A stretch of 64,000 nt of DNA from Clostridiales bacterium (GCA_019423685.1 JAHZAY010000010.1:41967-105966); one strand, 5' to 3'; shown: positions 11,808-19,137, numbered from the stretch's first letter. Notes: generated from the sequence alone by a model not told the origin. Made by a program: numbers and translations.

Positions 11808-12884
11808 ATGAATCTGCTTAAAAAATGTGCAGCGCTGCTGACTGCCGGGGCCTTATGCTTCTCCATGTCGGCTTGCGCCTCTTCCGATACCGGCTGGATC
11901 ATGCGCAAGGATCAGCTTGAGATGCCGGCCGGCGTCTATATCAACAACCTGATCCAGAGCTACTATGATGCCTCCACCATGGTGGAAGACCCGGATGCGG
12001 ATGTTCTTGACCAGGAGATCGAGGGTCAGCCTGCAGCGGACTGGATTGAGCAAAACGCCATTGACGAGACCAAAAAGGAAATGGCCATTTGCAGCGAATT
12101 CAGCGCGCGCAACATTGCCTTCCCTGAAGATCAGCTGCTCAGCTGCCAGCAGCAGGCGCAGTCCTATTACGATCAGTCAGGCGACAATCTGGAAAAGAAC
12201 GGAATTGCGCAGGGCTCCATCGAGCTGATCTATCAGATCTCCTACATGAAGACCCAGCTGTTCCAGGCCCTTTATGGCCCATCTGGAGAGGACCCGGTAT
12301 CCGACGAGGAACTGAGCAGCTATTACGACGACAACTACATCAAGATGGCGGTACAGACCTTCAGCTTCTCCGACATGGAGATCCCGGAAGATGCCACCGA
12401 GGACGAGAAGGCAGCGTACGAGGAATTCAACGACAACGAGCGCTCCAACGTCTACACCAACGCCAACACCTTCTATTTACAGGCAAAGATCGGAACAGAA
12501 AACGGTCAGAGCTTCAACGACATTCTCAACGAGTACAAGAAGGAAAACCAGTCCTCCGATGAGGAATATGACATGACCACCGACAACTACCGCCTGCTCG
12601 ACACCGCAACCACCACCCTCGACGCCGACGTCATCAAGGCCCTCAAGGAGGCCGGGGTCGGAGAGGTTGTCATGGTGCAGACCGACAGCATGATCGCAGT
12701 TGGTGCGACTGCCGACATCCACGAGGACCCGACCGACTTCGATTACGTCAAGGATTCCATCCGCCATGCGCTGCGCGACGAGACGATGGAGGAGTATCTG
12801 CTGCAGCAGGCTCAGGACAGCTCCTACATCCTCAATCAGAAGGCCGTTGACCGCTATCAGATCGAAAAACTTGACCTGGACTAA
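11808..12884 (+). CDS. PrsA/SurA-like foldase lipoprotein without clear parvulin site
   Basis: The 358-residue product begins with a lipoprotein signal ending MSACAS (lipobox Cys near residue 22), so it is probably anchored to the outer membrane face. The N-terminal half is helical and resembles the SurA/PrsA chaperone domain (MPAGVYINNLIQSYYDAS, then long acidic helices). The second half occupies the place of the parvulin PPIase domain but lacks the usual histidine-rich signature. The likely role is folding of exported proteins, inferred from fold resemblance and from its position after mfd, where Clostridia often carry a peptidylprolyl isomerase. It may act as a chaperone without isomerase activity. 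Confidence 0.7.
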   Translation: MNLLKKCAALLTAGALCFSMSACASSDTGWIMRKDQLEMPAGVYINNLIQSYYDASTMVEDPDADVLDQEIEGQPAADWIEQNAIDETKKEMAICSEFSARNIAFPEDQLLSCQQQAQSYYDQSGDNLEKNGIAQGSIELIYQISYMKTQLFQALYGPSGEDPVSDEELSSYYDDNYIKMAVQTFSFSDMEIPEDATEDEKAAYEEFNDNERSNVYTNANTFYLQAKIGTENGQSFNDILNEYKKENQSSDEEYDMTTDNYRLLDTATTTLDADVIKALKEAGVGEVVMVQTDSMIAVGATADIHEDPTDFDYVKDSIRHALRDETMEEYLLQQAQDSSYILNQKAVDRYQIEKLDLD

Positions 12885-12896
12885 TTGAAAACAAAC

Positions 12897-12949
12897 AAAA
12901 AAGGACGGGGACGCCGGCCGCCACAGTGGTTCCGGCGCCCTCTTTTGTC
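12897..12949 (+). terminator. Probable terminator after the PrsA-like gene
   Basis: An imperfect GC-rich stem (GGGGACGCCGG / CCGGCGCCCTC) with an inner CCAC loop is followed by CTTTTGTC. Confidence 0.6.
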
Positions 12950-13036
12950 ATTTTGTACAGTAGCGGAAGAAAAAATTTATATGAAGGAATCATTAAAATT
13001 CTTTCAGCAATCTTCCACGAACGTACTATTTTGTGA

Positions 13037-13042
13037 TATAAT
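13037..13042 (+). promoter_or_regulatory. Likely -10 element for the sortase gene
   Basis: TATAAT lies in TGTGATATAATAG, about 110 bases ahead of the sortase start; the -35 region is weak. Confidence 0.45.
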
Positions 13043-13154
13043 AGTCCAGAACAGGCTCGGAAAACTGCTTCCGGCGGCATATTGTTCGGAAAATACACGG
13101 GACGGACAGCCGTCCGCGGAGAAAAAAATACAGCAAGTAAGGGATGAAAAAACT

Positions 13155-14288
13155 ATGAAGGATCGTATCGGACAGTCCAGCAAAAGGAAAAAACCTGCCA
13201 ACCAGAGTGTGACCGGCGTGCCAAAACCGGACGGATATGCCGGAAACTCCGGGGGAAAGCAGCCACAGAACAAGCTGCCGCTGATTATCGCTGCGGTAGT
13301 AGTGGTAGTTCTCGTGGTAGTCATTGCAGCCTGGTTTTTGTTAAAGGATAACAAGGCAGGTACCTCCTCTCACGGCGGGAATGTTTCCAGTGCCGCACCG
13401 AGTGTAGAGTATCCGGCCAATACCGCAGGATTAAGCCAGGAGGAGCAGGATCTGCAGAGTGTACTGCAGAGCGCAAAGACACTGCGCGTCCCCGACATGA
13501 CCCAGCTGGTGGATCTGATTGCCATCAATAAGCTCACCGGCACATTGGAGTCGGACAGCGACGGCGTCAACGCCAACATTGTTGCACAGCTGCCGGAAGA
13601 TTCGATGGCGACCAAAGCGGCAGAATTTAAAGCGAGCACCAACGACGACACCGTTGGTTGGGTAAGCCTGCCCAACACAAACGTCGACTACCCGGTTGTC
13701 TTTAAGGCGGGCGTTGAGAACTACGCCTACTATGAGAGCTTGGGTTATGATAAACAGTACAGCAAGGACGGCGTTATCTGGGCCGACTATGAGTGCACCT
13801 TCCCGGAGCTTTCCCAGAACACCGTTCTGTACGGCCACAACTGGTACAACATCTACACCCCAAGAACACTGCAAAACGCACAGAGCAACGACCTGATGTT
13901 CTCGCTGGTTATGTCCTATCACTACACCGACTTTGCCCAGCAGAACCCGTTTATCTACTTCTCCACCACCGATCAGGACTATGTATTCCAGGTCTTTGCA
14001 GCCTTCTACACCGACCTGAGCTTTGGCTACAACTTTGCCAACATGACCCAGGAACAGGCACAGCAGGTGATTGCAGAAGCAAAGGCTAAGAGCCGTCAGA
14101 ACTACAACGTCTCGGTCACCAGCGAGGACAAGATCCTCACCCTCTCCACCTGCACCAGAATGTACGGCAACACCAACAACCAGCGCTTTGTCGTCATGGC
14201 CAAGATGGTTCCGGTCGGCACACCGTCCACCACCATCAGCACCCACACCAACGCGGTTGCCTACAACGACAAGGTTGGCAGAGAATAA
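13155..14288 (+). CDS. srtB: Class B sortase
   Basis: Sortases are membrane transpeptidases that attach proteins with a sorting signal to peptidoglycan. This 377-residue protein has a cytoplasmic N-terminus, one strong transmembrane segment (about residues 40-63, very Val-rich), a linker, and a sortase domain with the class B features NVDYPVVF, the catalytic His in VLYGHNWY, the catalytic Cys in LTLSTCTRM and the Arg in NQRFVVMAK. The chosen ATG follows AAGGGATG; the longer upstream frame lacks a suitable site. No protein with an obvious sorting signal is encoded in this window, so the substrate is elsewhere. The next gene, convergent, encodes a SpoIIQ-like peptidase. Confidence 0.92.
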   Translation: MKDRIGQSSKRKKPANQSVTGVPKPDGYAGNSGGKQPQNKLPLIIAAVVVVVLVVVIAAWFLLKDNKAGTSSHGGNVSSAAPSVEYPANTAGLSQEEQDLQSVLQSAKTLRVPDMTQLVDLIAINKLTGTLESDSDGVNANIVAQLPEDSMATKAAEFKASTNDDTVGWVSLPNTNVDYPVVFKAGVENYAYYESLGYDKQYSKDGVIWADYECTFPELSQNTVLYGHNWYNIYTPRTLQNAQSNDLMFSLVMSYHYTDFAQQNPFIYFSTTDQDYVFQVFAAFYTDLSFGYNFANMTQEQAQQVIAEAKAKSRQNYNVSVTSEDKILTLSTCTRMYGNTNNQRFVVMAKMVPVGTPSTTISTHTNAVAYNDKVGRE

Positions 14289-14313
14289 TCTTTGATTTTC
14301 AATTGCATTGTGA

Positions 14314-14351
14314 CAAAAGGCCCCTCCCGATCCGGGAGAGGCCTTTTGTTT
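14314..14351. terminator. Bidirectional terminator between sortase and M23 genes
   Basis: A long perfect-type stem (ACAAAAGGCCCCTCCCG with its near complement) with T-runs in both directions separates the two convergent genes. Confidence 0.92.
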
Positions 14352-14366
14352 TGAGAGGAGGGGTGT

Positions 14367-15203
14367 CTATTCTACAAGGGAGGCCGGGTCTACATAGTCG
14401 CCGTTATACTGGACGTCGAAATGCAGATGCGGCTCCAACGAGAGTTCGCATGGAATCTGGCCAATCGAGCCAAGCGTCTGACCGGTCGTGACTTGCTGGT
14501 CGACCGATACGGCGATGTCATCCCCGAGACCGGCGTAGGTCATCAGGTAATCGCCGCTTGTCACCTCGATGACATTTCCCCACATGGGATCGTTGTAGAC
14601 GCTGGTGACGGTGCCGTCGCTTGCCGCAGTGACGGCTGTGCCGGTGGCGGCGCTGATGTCGATGCCGTTATGGGTGCGCCAGTCGCCCAGCGTCTCATTT
14701 TTGACCAGCATGTCCCCGCTAAAGGGGGTGATGGCCGCGCCACTGACTGGCAGCGTCAAGGAAAAGTCCGCCGAAGGCTGCTGCTCTTCGGGCTGTGTGG
14801 AGGCTTCGGCCGATTCTGTCACAGAGGTAGAGGATTCGGACTGTACAGAGGGCTGCGATACCTGCGTTGAGGAGTCGTCCTGCTCGCCCGCGTCGGCGTT
14901 GATCTGCGGACGCTGGCTCTGCGCATAAGGGGCGGAATCCCCATCCGCAGCGGCAGAGGTGCTGTCCTCCGCATCCTCCTTTGCGGAGAGGTCGTCCTGC
15001 GGCACGTCGGAGAGATTTTGCTCCGCAGACTGCAAAGGCTCTTCCTGCTGGGTCTGCGGGGCGTCGGATAAAGGGGTGGATTCGATGTTTTGGATGGTCT
15101 TGTCGACGGCTACCCAGGCGGCAGCGCCGGCACCGGCCAGGCAAACGGCCAGAGCAAGATAAAATCCCTTGCCGGAGATGAACTTCTGAAATCCGTTACG
15201 CAT
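14367..15203 (-). CDS. SpoIIQ-like M23 family peptidase
   Basis: This 278-residue membrane protein has a short cytoplasmic N-terminus and one transmembrane segment (about residues 15-35). A long Ser/Glu/Gln-rich linker (about 40-150) follows, then a LytM/M23 domain. The metal ligands look intact: THNGIDI (His, Asp) and PHLHFDV (HxH). The start of the domain (PVSG..ITPFSGDMLVKNETLGDWRTHNG) resembles SpoIIQ of Clostridia. SpoIIQ is made in the forespore and forms the engulfment channel with SpoIIIAH, and in clostridia can retain endopeptidase activity. The assignment to sporulation is by resemblance. The ATG at 15203 is preferred over a TTG at 15215 because AAAGGA abuts the latter. Confidence 0.8.
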   Translation of the reverse strand: MRNGFQKFISGKGFYLALAVCLAGAGAAAWVAVDKTIQNIESTPLSDAPQTQQEEPLQSAEQNLSDVPQDDLSAKEDAEDSTSAAADGDSAPYAQSQRPQINADAGEQDDSSTQVSQPSVQSESSTSVTESAEASTQPEEQQPSADFSLTLPVSGAAITPFSGDMLVKNETLGDWRTHNGIDISAATGTAVTAASDGTVTSVYNDPMWGNVIEVTSGDYLMTYAGLGDDIAVSVDQQVTTGQTLGSIGQIPCELSLEPHLHFDVQYNGDYVDPASLVE

Positions 15204-15300
15204 GGATGATATCAATCCTTTCTAGGTAAGATGTGTTCCTCTGCAAGTAGTTTGCTCCGCGCATGGCGGTTTATGCTTTTGGGAAAAAAAGTTTTTCTGC

Positions 15301-15681
15301 TCAGCTTTTTTCTCGCAGCGACCGGACTGCCAAGACGCCCTCCCGCAGGCCGATAACCAGTAAAAATAGGCCAAAACCCTTGCGCAGTGCGCCGGGGTCC
15401 ATCCAGTTGGAGAACAAACTGCCGCCGATTGCGCCCAGCAGTCCGCCCAGGATGCAGGGGGTGAGCAGCTTCGTTTGCACAAGGCCATTTTTGCGGTGCA
15501 AAAAGAGGGAGAGGGCAGCCGCGGGGAGAAAGAGCAGGAGGTTGACGGCCTGCATCTGCGGCTGGGGCAGGGAGGAAAAGAGAGAAAGGTAGAGCATGAG
15601 CACGGTGCCGCCGCCAAGTCCCATCGCCGCGACGGCGGAGGAGAGAAAGACGGCAGCAAGGGAGACAATGGACAGGGTCAT
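15301..15681 (-). CDS. Half-size TSUP (TauE/SafE-type) membrane protein, half 1
   Basis: The 126-residue product has four hydrophobic segments and the motif AMGLGGGTVLMLYLS near its N-terminus, which matches one half of the sulfite exporter TauE/SafE (TSUP, DUF81) family. Full-size family members have about 250 residues built from two such halves. A second half-size protein is encoded at 16154-16492 on the same strand, with an unrelated gene between them on the other strand. The two probably form a hetero- or homodimeric exporter of a small anion or organosulfonate, but the substrate is unknown. The start is chosen at the ATG with GGAGG 7 bases upstream; the longer frame is spurious. Confidence 0.75.
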   Translation of the reverse strand: MTLSIVSLAAVFLSSAVAAMGLGGGTVLMLYLSLFSSLPQPQMQAVNLLLFLPAAALSLFLHRKNGLVQTKLLTPCILGGLLGAIGGSLFSNWMDPGALRKGFGLFLLVIGLREGVLAVRSLREKS

Positions 15682-15765
15682 GGCATAACCTCCAAAAAAG
15701 GGATGACAAATGGGAAAAGCAGATGGTATAATCAAGGCAGACCAAACAAGAAGGGAAGGAATATC

Positions 15766-16110
15766 GTGCAGATTGAAAAAAATCCGAAGGAACTTGCCGC
15801 GATGGAGCAGTTCCATCTTGGAAACCGGGAAAAGGGACTACAGCTACAGGAGGAATTTGCGGCGCAGTTCCGGGAAGAGTACAAGCAAAAGGATCACTGC
15901 CCTTGCAAAAAAGCATGCCGCTATCACGGCAACTGCAAGGAATGTGTGGCGATCCACCGGGCACATCAGGAGCATGTACCGAACTGTTTGCGGCCGGTAC
16001 TGAACGAAAAATTTAAGCTTCTGTCTGAGTTGACCGAGCACACTCTGGCTTATGAAATTGAGCCGCCGAAAGAGGTATTGCGCCCCGAATTTTCGGACGA
16101 GAAAAAATAA
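15766..16110 (+). CDS. Small cysteine-rich protein of unknown function
   Basis: The 114-residue product starts at GTG, with AAGGGAAGGA five bases upstream. It is charged at both ends and has a compact cysteine cluster in the middle: CPCKKACRYHGNCKECVAIH, then HVPNC. Six Cys and nearby His residues in this spacing suggest a zinc or iron-sulfur binding knuckle. Similar short CxC...CxxHGxCxxC domains are widespread in Clostridia without known function. It sits alone on the plus strand between the two half-TSUP genes, possibly driven by an extended -10 (TGGTATAAT) at about 15724-15732. Confidence 0.75.
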   Translation: MQIEKNPKELAAMEQFHLGNREKGLQLQEEFAAQFREEYKQKDHCPCKKACRYHGNCKECVAIHRAHQEHVPNCLRPVLNEKFKLLSELTEHTLAYEIEPPKEVLRPEFSDEKK

Positions 16111-16153
16111 CCCCAAAAGAGCACAGATAGAGTGGAACGGTGCAGGGAAGGGG

Positions 16154-16492
16154 TTATCTGATCAGCAGCCGCATCCCGGTATACAAAATGAGGCCGGCAA
16201 ACACCAGGCGCAGCAGCTTGACCGGGATTTTTTTTAAAAAGACTGCCCCGCACGCCGACCCGAGCAGGGCAGGCACAAAGAAGGGCAAGGCATCTGCAAG
16301 CGGAAGATTTTCCCGAAACCAATATACTCCCAGGCTGACCAGCGACAGAGGCAGGATGACGGCGATGCTGGTGGCGTGGGCGACCCGGGGGGAAAGTCCC
16401 TGCTTTTGCAGCAGTGCGACGGCGAGGATGCCTCCGCCGGAACCAAAGAAACCGTTGAGCAGGCCGATACCCAGGCCAAACAAGAAAAGCAA
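16154..16492 (-). CDS. Half-size TSUP (TauE/SafE-type) membrane protein, half 2
   Basis: The 112-residue product begins at TTG with GGAGG eight bases upstream. It has about four transmembrane segments and the TSUP signature GLLNGFFGSGGGILAVALL, which parallels AMGLGGGTVLML of the companion protein at 15301-15681. It therefore corresponds to one half of a normal TauE/SafE transporter. The two products differ in sequence, so they are paralogous halves rather than a recent duplication. A role in export of sulfite, sulfonate or another small anion is inferred from the family only. Confidence 0.75.
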   Translation of the reverse strand: MLFLFGLGIGLLNGFFGSGGGILAVALLQKQGLSPRVAHATSIAVILPLSLVSLGVYWFRENLPLADALPFFVPALLGSACGAVFLKKIPVKLLRLVFAGLILYTGMRLLIR

Positions 16493-16518
16493 AACAGATC
16501 CCTCCCGAAAAAACAGTA

Positions 16519-16560
16519 AAAAAAGGCTCTGTTGGTGGTGTAACCAACAGAGCCTTTTTT
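16519..16560 (-). terminator. Terminator after the sdpI-like gene
   Basis: A long stem (AAAAAAGGCTCTGTTGGT and its complement) lies 11 bases beyond the sdpI-like stop codon. A T-run follows it in each direction. Confidence 0.9.
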
Positions 16561-16571
16561 ATACAGTGTCG

Positions 16572-17231
16572 CTAGTTTTGGCCGTATTTTTGATAAATTT
16601 TATAGGAATAGACGATGCAGAACACCGCATCCAACAGGATGAGTGCGAGCATCAGGGGGGTATTCAAGGCCGGATCGGGGATGAGCAGCGTCCCCACCAC
16701 GATGAGCACACCGGTGAGCATCAGGCTCAATCCTCCCATCCGCTGACACAGGTTCCAGCAGGTGTCGTTGGCCATGCTCCATTTGGTGCGCAACCCAAAG
16801 ACGCCGTTGCGCTTGACCTTTGGCATGATGTTTCCGAGTGGGATCAGCATCAGCCCCATCACCACATTGATGATGCGCACGAAGGCCACGCCGGGATCGG
16901 CAAAGCTGCCGGAAAAAAAGGCGGAGAAGAGCATCACAACAGTCAGAATGTCGGCCATCAGCAGTACGCAGCAGATGGCGGATATGAGCGCTTGGGTGTT
17001 AGCGGGCGTCTTTTTTGAGATGCGCGGGATAATGAGGTGGCGCATCAAAAGTGCAGCGACAAGGGTGAATAGGGGCAGAAACAACAATGCAAAGGGACTT
17101 CCCCAGCGGTCGATCTGACCGGCGAGGTTGTAGTGCAGCGGAACTTTTTCCGGCATCAGCGGCAACACAAGCGCGCTAACGACGAGGGGAAGAAAGGTTA
17201 GAATCGAGTACAGTTTGGTCATCCATTTCAT
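16572..17231 (-). CDS. SdpI/DUF1648 family membrane protein
   Basis: The 219-residue product has six or so hydrophobic segments. Its N-terminal DUF1648 motif PEKVPLHYNLAGQIDRWGSP is diagnostic of SdpI-type proteins, and the later segment NGVFGLRTKWSMANDTCWN matches the SdpI C-terminal family. In Bacillus subtilis SdpI gives immunity to the SDP toxin and relays the signal to the repressor SdpR. Here it is encoded directly behind an ArsR-type repressor, overlapping its 3' end by 56 bases, which reproduces the sdpRI arrangement. No SDP toxin gene was seen in the window. The start is at MKWMTK with GGAGG upstream. Confidence 0.85.
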   Translation of the reverse strand: MKWMTKLYSILTFLPLVVSALVLPLMPEKVPLHYNLAGQIDRWGSPFALLFLPLFTLVAALLMRHLIIPRISKKTPANTQALISAICCVLLMADILTVVMLFSAFFSGSFADPGVAFVRIINVVMGLMLIPLGNIMPKVKRNGVFGLRTKWSMANDTCWNLCQRMGGLSLMLTGVLIVVGTLLIPDPALNTPLMLALILLDAVFCIVYSYKIYQKYGQN

Positions 17232-17505
17232 GGCGTTCCTCCTGGGTGGATTCAAATTGTTTGATCCACAGCAGCAGCTCCTCAAAAAAGGAGGTGTTCA
17301 ATTCGTAAAAGATAAAATTTTTCTCTTTGCGTTCAAAGATCAATCCCGCGCTCTTTAGCTTTTGCAGGTGGTGTGAGGTGGCGGGTGGGCTCATTCCAAG
17401 TTGTTTGGCGATCTCGCCTGCGGGCAGCTGTCCTTCCCGCAGCAACACCAGAATTTGGCGGCGAACCGGGTCTGAGAGCGCTTTAAGCGTTTCTTGCAGG
17501 GCCAC
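17176..17505 (-). CDS. ArsR-family repressor, SdpR-like
   Basis: The 109-residue product is a winged-helix ArsR/SmtB type regulator: LSDPVRRQILVLLREGQLPAGEIA, then the recognition helix MSPPATSHHLQKLKSAGLI and the wing FERKEKNFIFYELN. No metal-binding Cys motif is present, which fits the SdpR branch. GTG is the start, with AAGGAGG at good spacing. A perfect AT-rich palindrome lies directly downstream of its promoter, so autorepression is expected. Its 3' end overlaps the sdpI-like gene, implying translational coupling. Confidence 0.88.
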   Translation of the reverse strand: MALQETLKALSDPVRRQILVLLREGQLPAGEIAKQLGMSPPATSHHLQKLKSAGLIFERKEKNFIFYELNTSFFEELLLWIKQFESTQEERHEMDDQTVLDSNLSSPRR

Positions 17506-17524
17506 TAGACATTCCTCCTTACAA

Positions 17525-17556
17525 TCTATTTAAATATTTGCTTAAATATTTAAATA
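17525..17556 (-). promoter_or_regulatory. Palindromic operator of the sdpR-like operon
   Basis: CTATTTAAATATTT and its exact complement are separated by 4 bases. The 32-bp palindrome covers the expected transcription start just past the -10 element, the usual place for an autorepressor site of ArsR-type proteins. Confidence 0.8.
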
Positions 17557-17557
17557 G

Positions 17558-17586
17558 AGTATAGCACGGACCTCCCCAAAAAGCAA
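17558..17586 (-). promoter_or_regulatory. Promoter of the sdpR-sdpI-like operon
   Basis: On the minus strand TTGCTT and TATACT are separated by 17 bases, with TG one base ahead of the -10. The operator palindrome begins 2 bases downstream. Confidence 0.8.
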
Positions 17587-17602
17587 GAGGCTGCAAAAAA
17601 AT

Positions 17603-17626
17603 AAAGCCTCCGCAGAGGGAGGCTTT
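17603..17626 (-). terminator. Terminator after tcdA
   Basis: The stem AAAGCCTCC/GGGAGGCTTT with a short loop lies 14 bases beyond the tcdA stop codon, with a T-run on the minus strand. Confidence 0.8.
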
Positions 17627-17639
17627 GTGAGGGGGTGAC

Positions 17640-18353
17640 TTAAGAGAGCAGTTTTTGCAGTCCGACGCTTGCCAGCAGATATCCGGCGGCAGGGGGGACA
17701 AAGGCGCAGCTGGCGGGGCTGTGGCGGCCATTTTCCTCTCCTCCGGGGCAGATGGCCTTGACCGGCTGCTCAACCGAATAGACGACCGTTTGTTTGGCGA
17801 TGCCGCGCTTTTTGAGCTCCCGGCGCATGACCCTTGCCAACGGGCAGCCGCATCCGCTGGTCTCGGAGATGTCGCCCCAGCGAAGTTGGGAGGGGTCCAG
17901 CCGGTTGCCGGTGCCCAGGCAGGTGACCAGAGGGATGGCGCGCTGTTGGCACTGTTGGGCAAGGTAGAGCTTTGCTGTGACGGTGTCGATGGCGTCCAAG
18001 ATCAGGTCAGGCTGTTCGGCAAAGAGAAAATCTGCATTTTCGGGCAGGAAAAATTCCTCATAGCAGCGAAGTTGCAGTTCCGGGTTAATCGAAAGCAGCC
18101 TCTTGCGGGCAGCCAGGCACTTGCTTTGCCCGACCATGTCGGCGGTGGCAAAGAGCTGCCGGTTGAGGTTGGAAAGGTCGACGGTGTCGTGGTCGACCAG
18201 CACAATTTTACCGACTCCCATGCGGCAGACCGCCTCTGCCGCCGAGCCGCCGACGCCGCCCAGGCCCAGGATCGCGACGGTGGCGTGCTCCAGTTTGTCC
18301 ATCTTTTGCGTGCCCAGCAGGGTTTGCGTGCGGATGAGCCATTCTCTGTTCAT
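17640..18353 (-). CDS. tcdA: tRNA threonylcarbamoyladenosine dehydratase
   Basis: TcdA (CsdL/YrvM) is a ThiF/E1-like ATP-dependent enzyme that cyclises t6A37 to ct6A in ANN-decoding tRNAs. The 237-residue protein has the nucleotide motif ILGLGGVGGSAAEA near residue 29, then the Asp and Arg of DHDTVDLSNLNRQ and the LDAIDT segment. Its end, VPPAAGYLLASVGLQKL, is the typical TcdA C-terminus. A 6S RNA gene lies just upstream on the same strand; in B. subtilis the 6S gene bsrA precedes yrvM, so the order is conserved. The start ATG is preceded by AGGAGAACAAT. Confidence 0.93.
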   Translation of the reverse strand: MNREWLIRTQTLLGTQKMDKLEHATVAILGLGGVGGSAAEAVCRMGVGKIVLVDHDTVDLSNLNRQLFATADMVGQSKCLAARKRLLSINPELQLRCYEEFFLPENADFLFAEQPDLILDAIDTVTAKLYLAQQCQQRAIPLVTCLGTGNRLDPSQLRWGDISETSGCGCPLARVMRRELKKRGIAKQTVVYSVEQPVKAICPGGEENGRHSPASCAFVPPAAGYLLASVGLQKLLS

Positions 18354-18388
18354 ATTGTTCTCCTATATCGAGTTTTTTTAGCTGATGC

Positions 18389-18437
18389 AAAAAGCCCGGC
18401 AGAGGTTGCCCTGCGGGCAGTCCCATTTTGCCGGCTT
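18389..18437 (-). terminator. Second hairpin between 6S RNA and tcdA
   Basis: On the minus strand AAAAGCCGGCA pairs with TGCCGGGCTTTT around an inner TGCCC/GGGCA hairpin, and a T-run follows. It may back up the 6S terminator or attenuate read-through into tcdA. Confidence 0.6.
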
Positions 18438-18446
18438 TTACTGCGT

Positions 18447-18475
18447 AAAAAGGGCGCCTTATCGTAAGGCGCCCT
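18447..18475 (-). terminator. Terminator of the 6S RNA
   Basis: The perfect 11-bp stem AGGGCGCCTTA/TAAGGCGCCCT with a 3-base loop is followed on the minus strand by TTTTT. Confidence 0.88.
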
Positions 18476-18486
18476 ATCATTTTCTA

Positions 18487-18674
18487 TCAATACCCCACCG
18501 TGCCGTCGCCATGGCAAATTAAAACCCGTCTTATAGACAGGTGGGTTGCTGCCCAGTACCTTCACGCTCCCTTCGTCCGCAAAGCGGGAGGTCTGCAATC
18601 CAGTGCCGGAGCGGGGCGTCCCTTTTAGAAAGTGTTGGATTATAAAAACCATACATTCTCGAACACGGCAGGAG
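18487..18674 (-). ncRNA. ssrS: 6S RNA
   Basis: 6S RNA binds housekeeping RNA polymerase by mimicking an open promoter. The minus-strand transcript of about 185 nt has the expected plan. The closing stem pairs CCTGCCGTG near the 5' end with CGGCACGGTGGGG near the 3' end (compare the GATGTTCG and GGCATCTC ends of E. coli 6S). A 3' side hairpin CACCTGTC/GACGGGT lies beside the central bulge, and a long irregular stem sits between them. A clean terminator follows. Position also supports it: it precedes tcdA, as bsrA precedes yrvM in B. subtilis. The exact 5' end is not fixed. An alternative is another structured RNA of similar size. Confidence 0.72.
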
Positions 18675-18707
18675 TATATGCGTTAGTTTGTGCAGGCTTT
18701 AAAGCGG

Positions 18708-19016
18708 TTATTCCTGATCGTCGGAGATGACGTCGTAGTCCTCTTCCAGGCGCTCCATGAAGATGTCGGCGATTTCATCCATTTCGTCTTCATCGTCGAT
18801 TGTCTCCAGAAACTCTTCTCCATCGGCTTCGACCACGCGCAGAATGACCAGCTCGCCGCTGTCCTGCAGCGTTTGCTCAGGATCGTCATAGATGGGGGAA
18901 AGCGCAAGATACCGGGTGCCTGCGTTTTCGATCGAGTCCAGAACCTCAAAGGTGTGCTCGACGCCGTCGTCGTCCTCCAGAGTCAGGATGTCGTTGCCAA
19001 ATTCATTGTCGATCAT
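18708..19016 (-). CDS. DUF1292 family acidic protein (YrzB-like)
   Basis: The 102-residue, very acidic cytosolic protein matches the DUF1292 family: ILTLEDDDGVEHTFEVLD at the start, YLALSPIYDDPEQ in the middle and FLETIDDEDEMDEIADIF towards the end. Family members have no established function and are often found near RNase/Holliday resolvase genes such as yrrK. The start has AAAGGAGGGA upstream. A good minus-strand promoter lies at 19049-19076. A second frame over the same bases is a shadow. Confidence 0.88.
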   Translation of the reverse strand: MIDNEFGNDILTLEDDDGVEHTFEVLDSIENAGTRYLALSPIYDDPEQTLQDSGELVILRVVEADGEEFLETIDDEDEMDEIADIFMERLEEDYDVISDDQE

Positions 19017-19048
19017 CGGGTATCCCTCCTTTCCTGACTACGATATCT

Positions 19049-19076
19049 ATTATACCAATTTGCCGGTCAAAGTCAA
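19049..19076 (-). promoter_or_regulatory. Promoter of the DUF1292 gene
   Basis: On the minus strand TTGACT and TATAAT are spaced by 16 bases, with TGG directly ahead of the -10 as an extended element. Confidence 0.75.
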
Positions 19077-19137
19077 TGAGGAAATCCGATTTTATAAATT
19101 TGTCAATAAAAATATTCAAATTTGTTGAAAAGTACTA

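Noticed and set aside
13144..13158. A five-codon ATG frame (ATG AAA AAA CTA TGA) overlapping the sortase start
   Set aside because: It has a plausible ribosome binding site shared with the sortase, but five codons are too few to claim a leader peptide.
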